Shown here: positions 33,216-33,345 of the stretch, in pieces
Numbering within the stretch: the stretch's first letter is position 1
How the letters are laid out: every line of letters begins with the position of its first letter
Made by a program: the position numbers and the translations under genes
The notes under the pieces: generated by a model
Told to the model about the DNA's origin: nothing
What the model saw: the letters and a program-made list of their open reading frames with translations, nothing else
Database searches by the model: none
From: Thiocystis violacea
GTDB lineage: Bacteria; Pseudomonadota; Gammaproteobacteria; Chromatiales; Chromatiaceae
DNA: 33,345 nucleotides
Assembly: GCF_016583565.1 (NCBI RefSeq)
Contig: NZ_NRRF01000053.1
Span: 1-33,345 of the forward strand
Reading direction: 5' to 3'

Positions 33216-33345
33216 GCTAGACCTGGGTGACCTGGCAATGGTTGCCGACTGTGAGAGAACCGCGCAAGCGGGAAGCTCTCCCGAGTAAGGCTTAGTCAGC
33301 CGCTCGGAAGTGTAATGACTCGACGGCACAAGCCTGAAGGTCAGA
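33216..33345 (+). ncRNA. Structured-RNA-like segment, possibly start of a group II intron (runs off the edge)
   Basis: Nested self-complementary units follow one another: GGCAA-TGG-TTGCC (33233-33245); GAGAG/CTCTC enclosing CCGC-GCAA-GCGG with a GNRA tetraloop (33253-33280); CCGAG/CTCGG enclosing GGCT-TAGTC-AGCC (33281-33306); and GGC-ACAA-GCC near 33330. No long protein reading frame fits. This density of stems with a GNRA loop resembles domain I of group II introns, and the sequence has a familiar group II look, but the window ends before any maturase gene or catalytic domain V. Identification is tentative. Confidence 0.4.

Overview
The window looks like a chromosomal segment of a high-GC gammaproteobacterium. 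A purple sulfur bacterium of the Chromatiaceae type is my best guess. This rests on the GC-rich codon use, a DsrC-family sulfur protein, hydrogenase maturation and regulation genes (hypF plus a HupR/HoxA-type regulator), and a Sia-type signalling operon. No rRNA, tRNA or species marker is present, so the assignment is inference. I found no CRISPR array.

Left part (1-4.9 kb): a DUF427 protein and a DsrC-like protein that lacks both conserved C-terminal cysteines lie on the minus strand. They are divergent from an exported aryl-sulfotransferase-like protein and a CHAD-domain protein. From 5.0 to 12.2 kb lies a surface-polysaccharide block: a membrane acyltransferase, two GT2 glycosyltransferases and a methyltransferase on the minus strand, then a WsaF-like glycosyltransferase and a COG5610-like protein on the plus strand.

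Sia operon (12.4-16.75 kb): siaB, siaC and siaD homologues (kinase, phospho-switch partner, diguanylate cyclase), then a periplasmic family-3 solute-binding-like protein, then siaA (membrane PP2C phosphatase). All run on the plus strand with very short gaps or overlaps. A binding protein between siaD and siaA suggests that an external ligand controls c-di-GMP synthesis. This is the most interesting system in the window.

Housekeeping and redox part (16.75-28.7 kb): a DUF2939 protein, cca, parC, katG (with an OxyR-like half-site upstream), hypF, and a Nudix hydrolase translationally coupled to a HupR/HoxA-type NtrC-family regulator, then msrA.

Right part (28.7-33.3 kb): base composition shifts to visibly lower GC. 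This accessory stretch has a 658-base gap, a 48-aa lipoprotein, an exported protein with a possible Cys-His-Asp triad, an L,D-transpeptidase-like lipoprotein, an orphan HPt domain, a chemoreceptor fragment running into a decayed IS1182-like transposase, and, at the very edge, a densely self-complementary segment that looks like a structured RNA (possibly the start of a group II intron).
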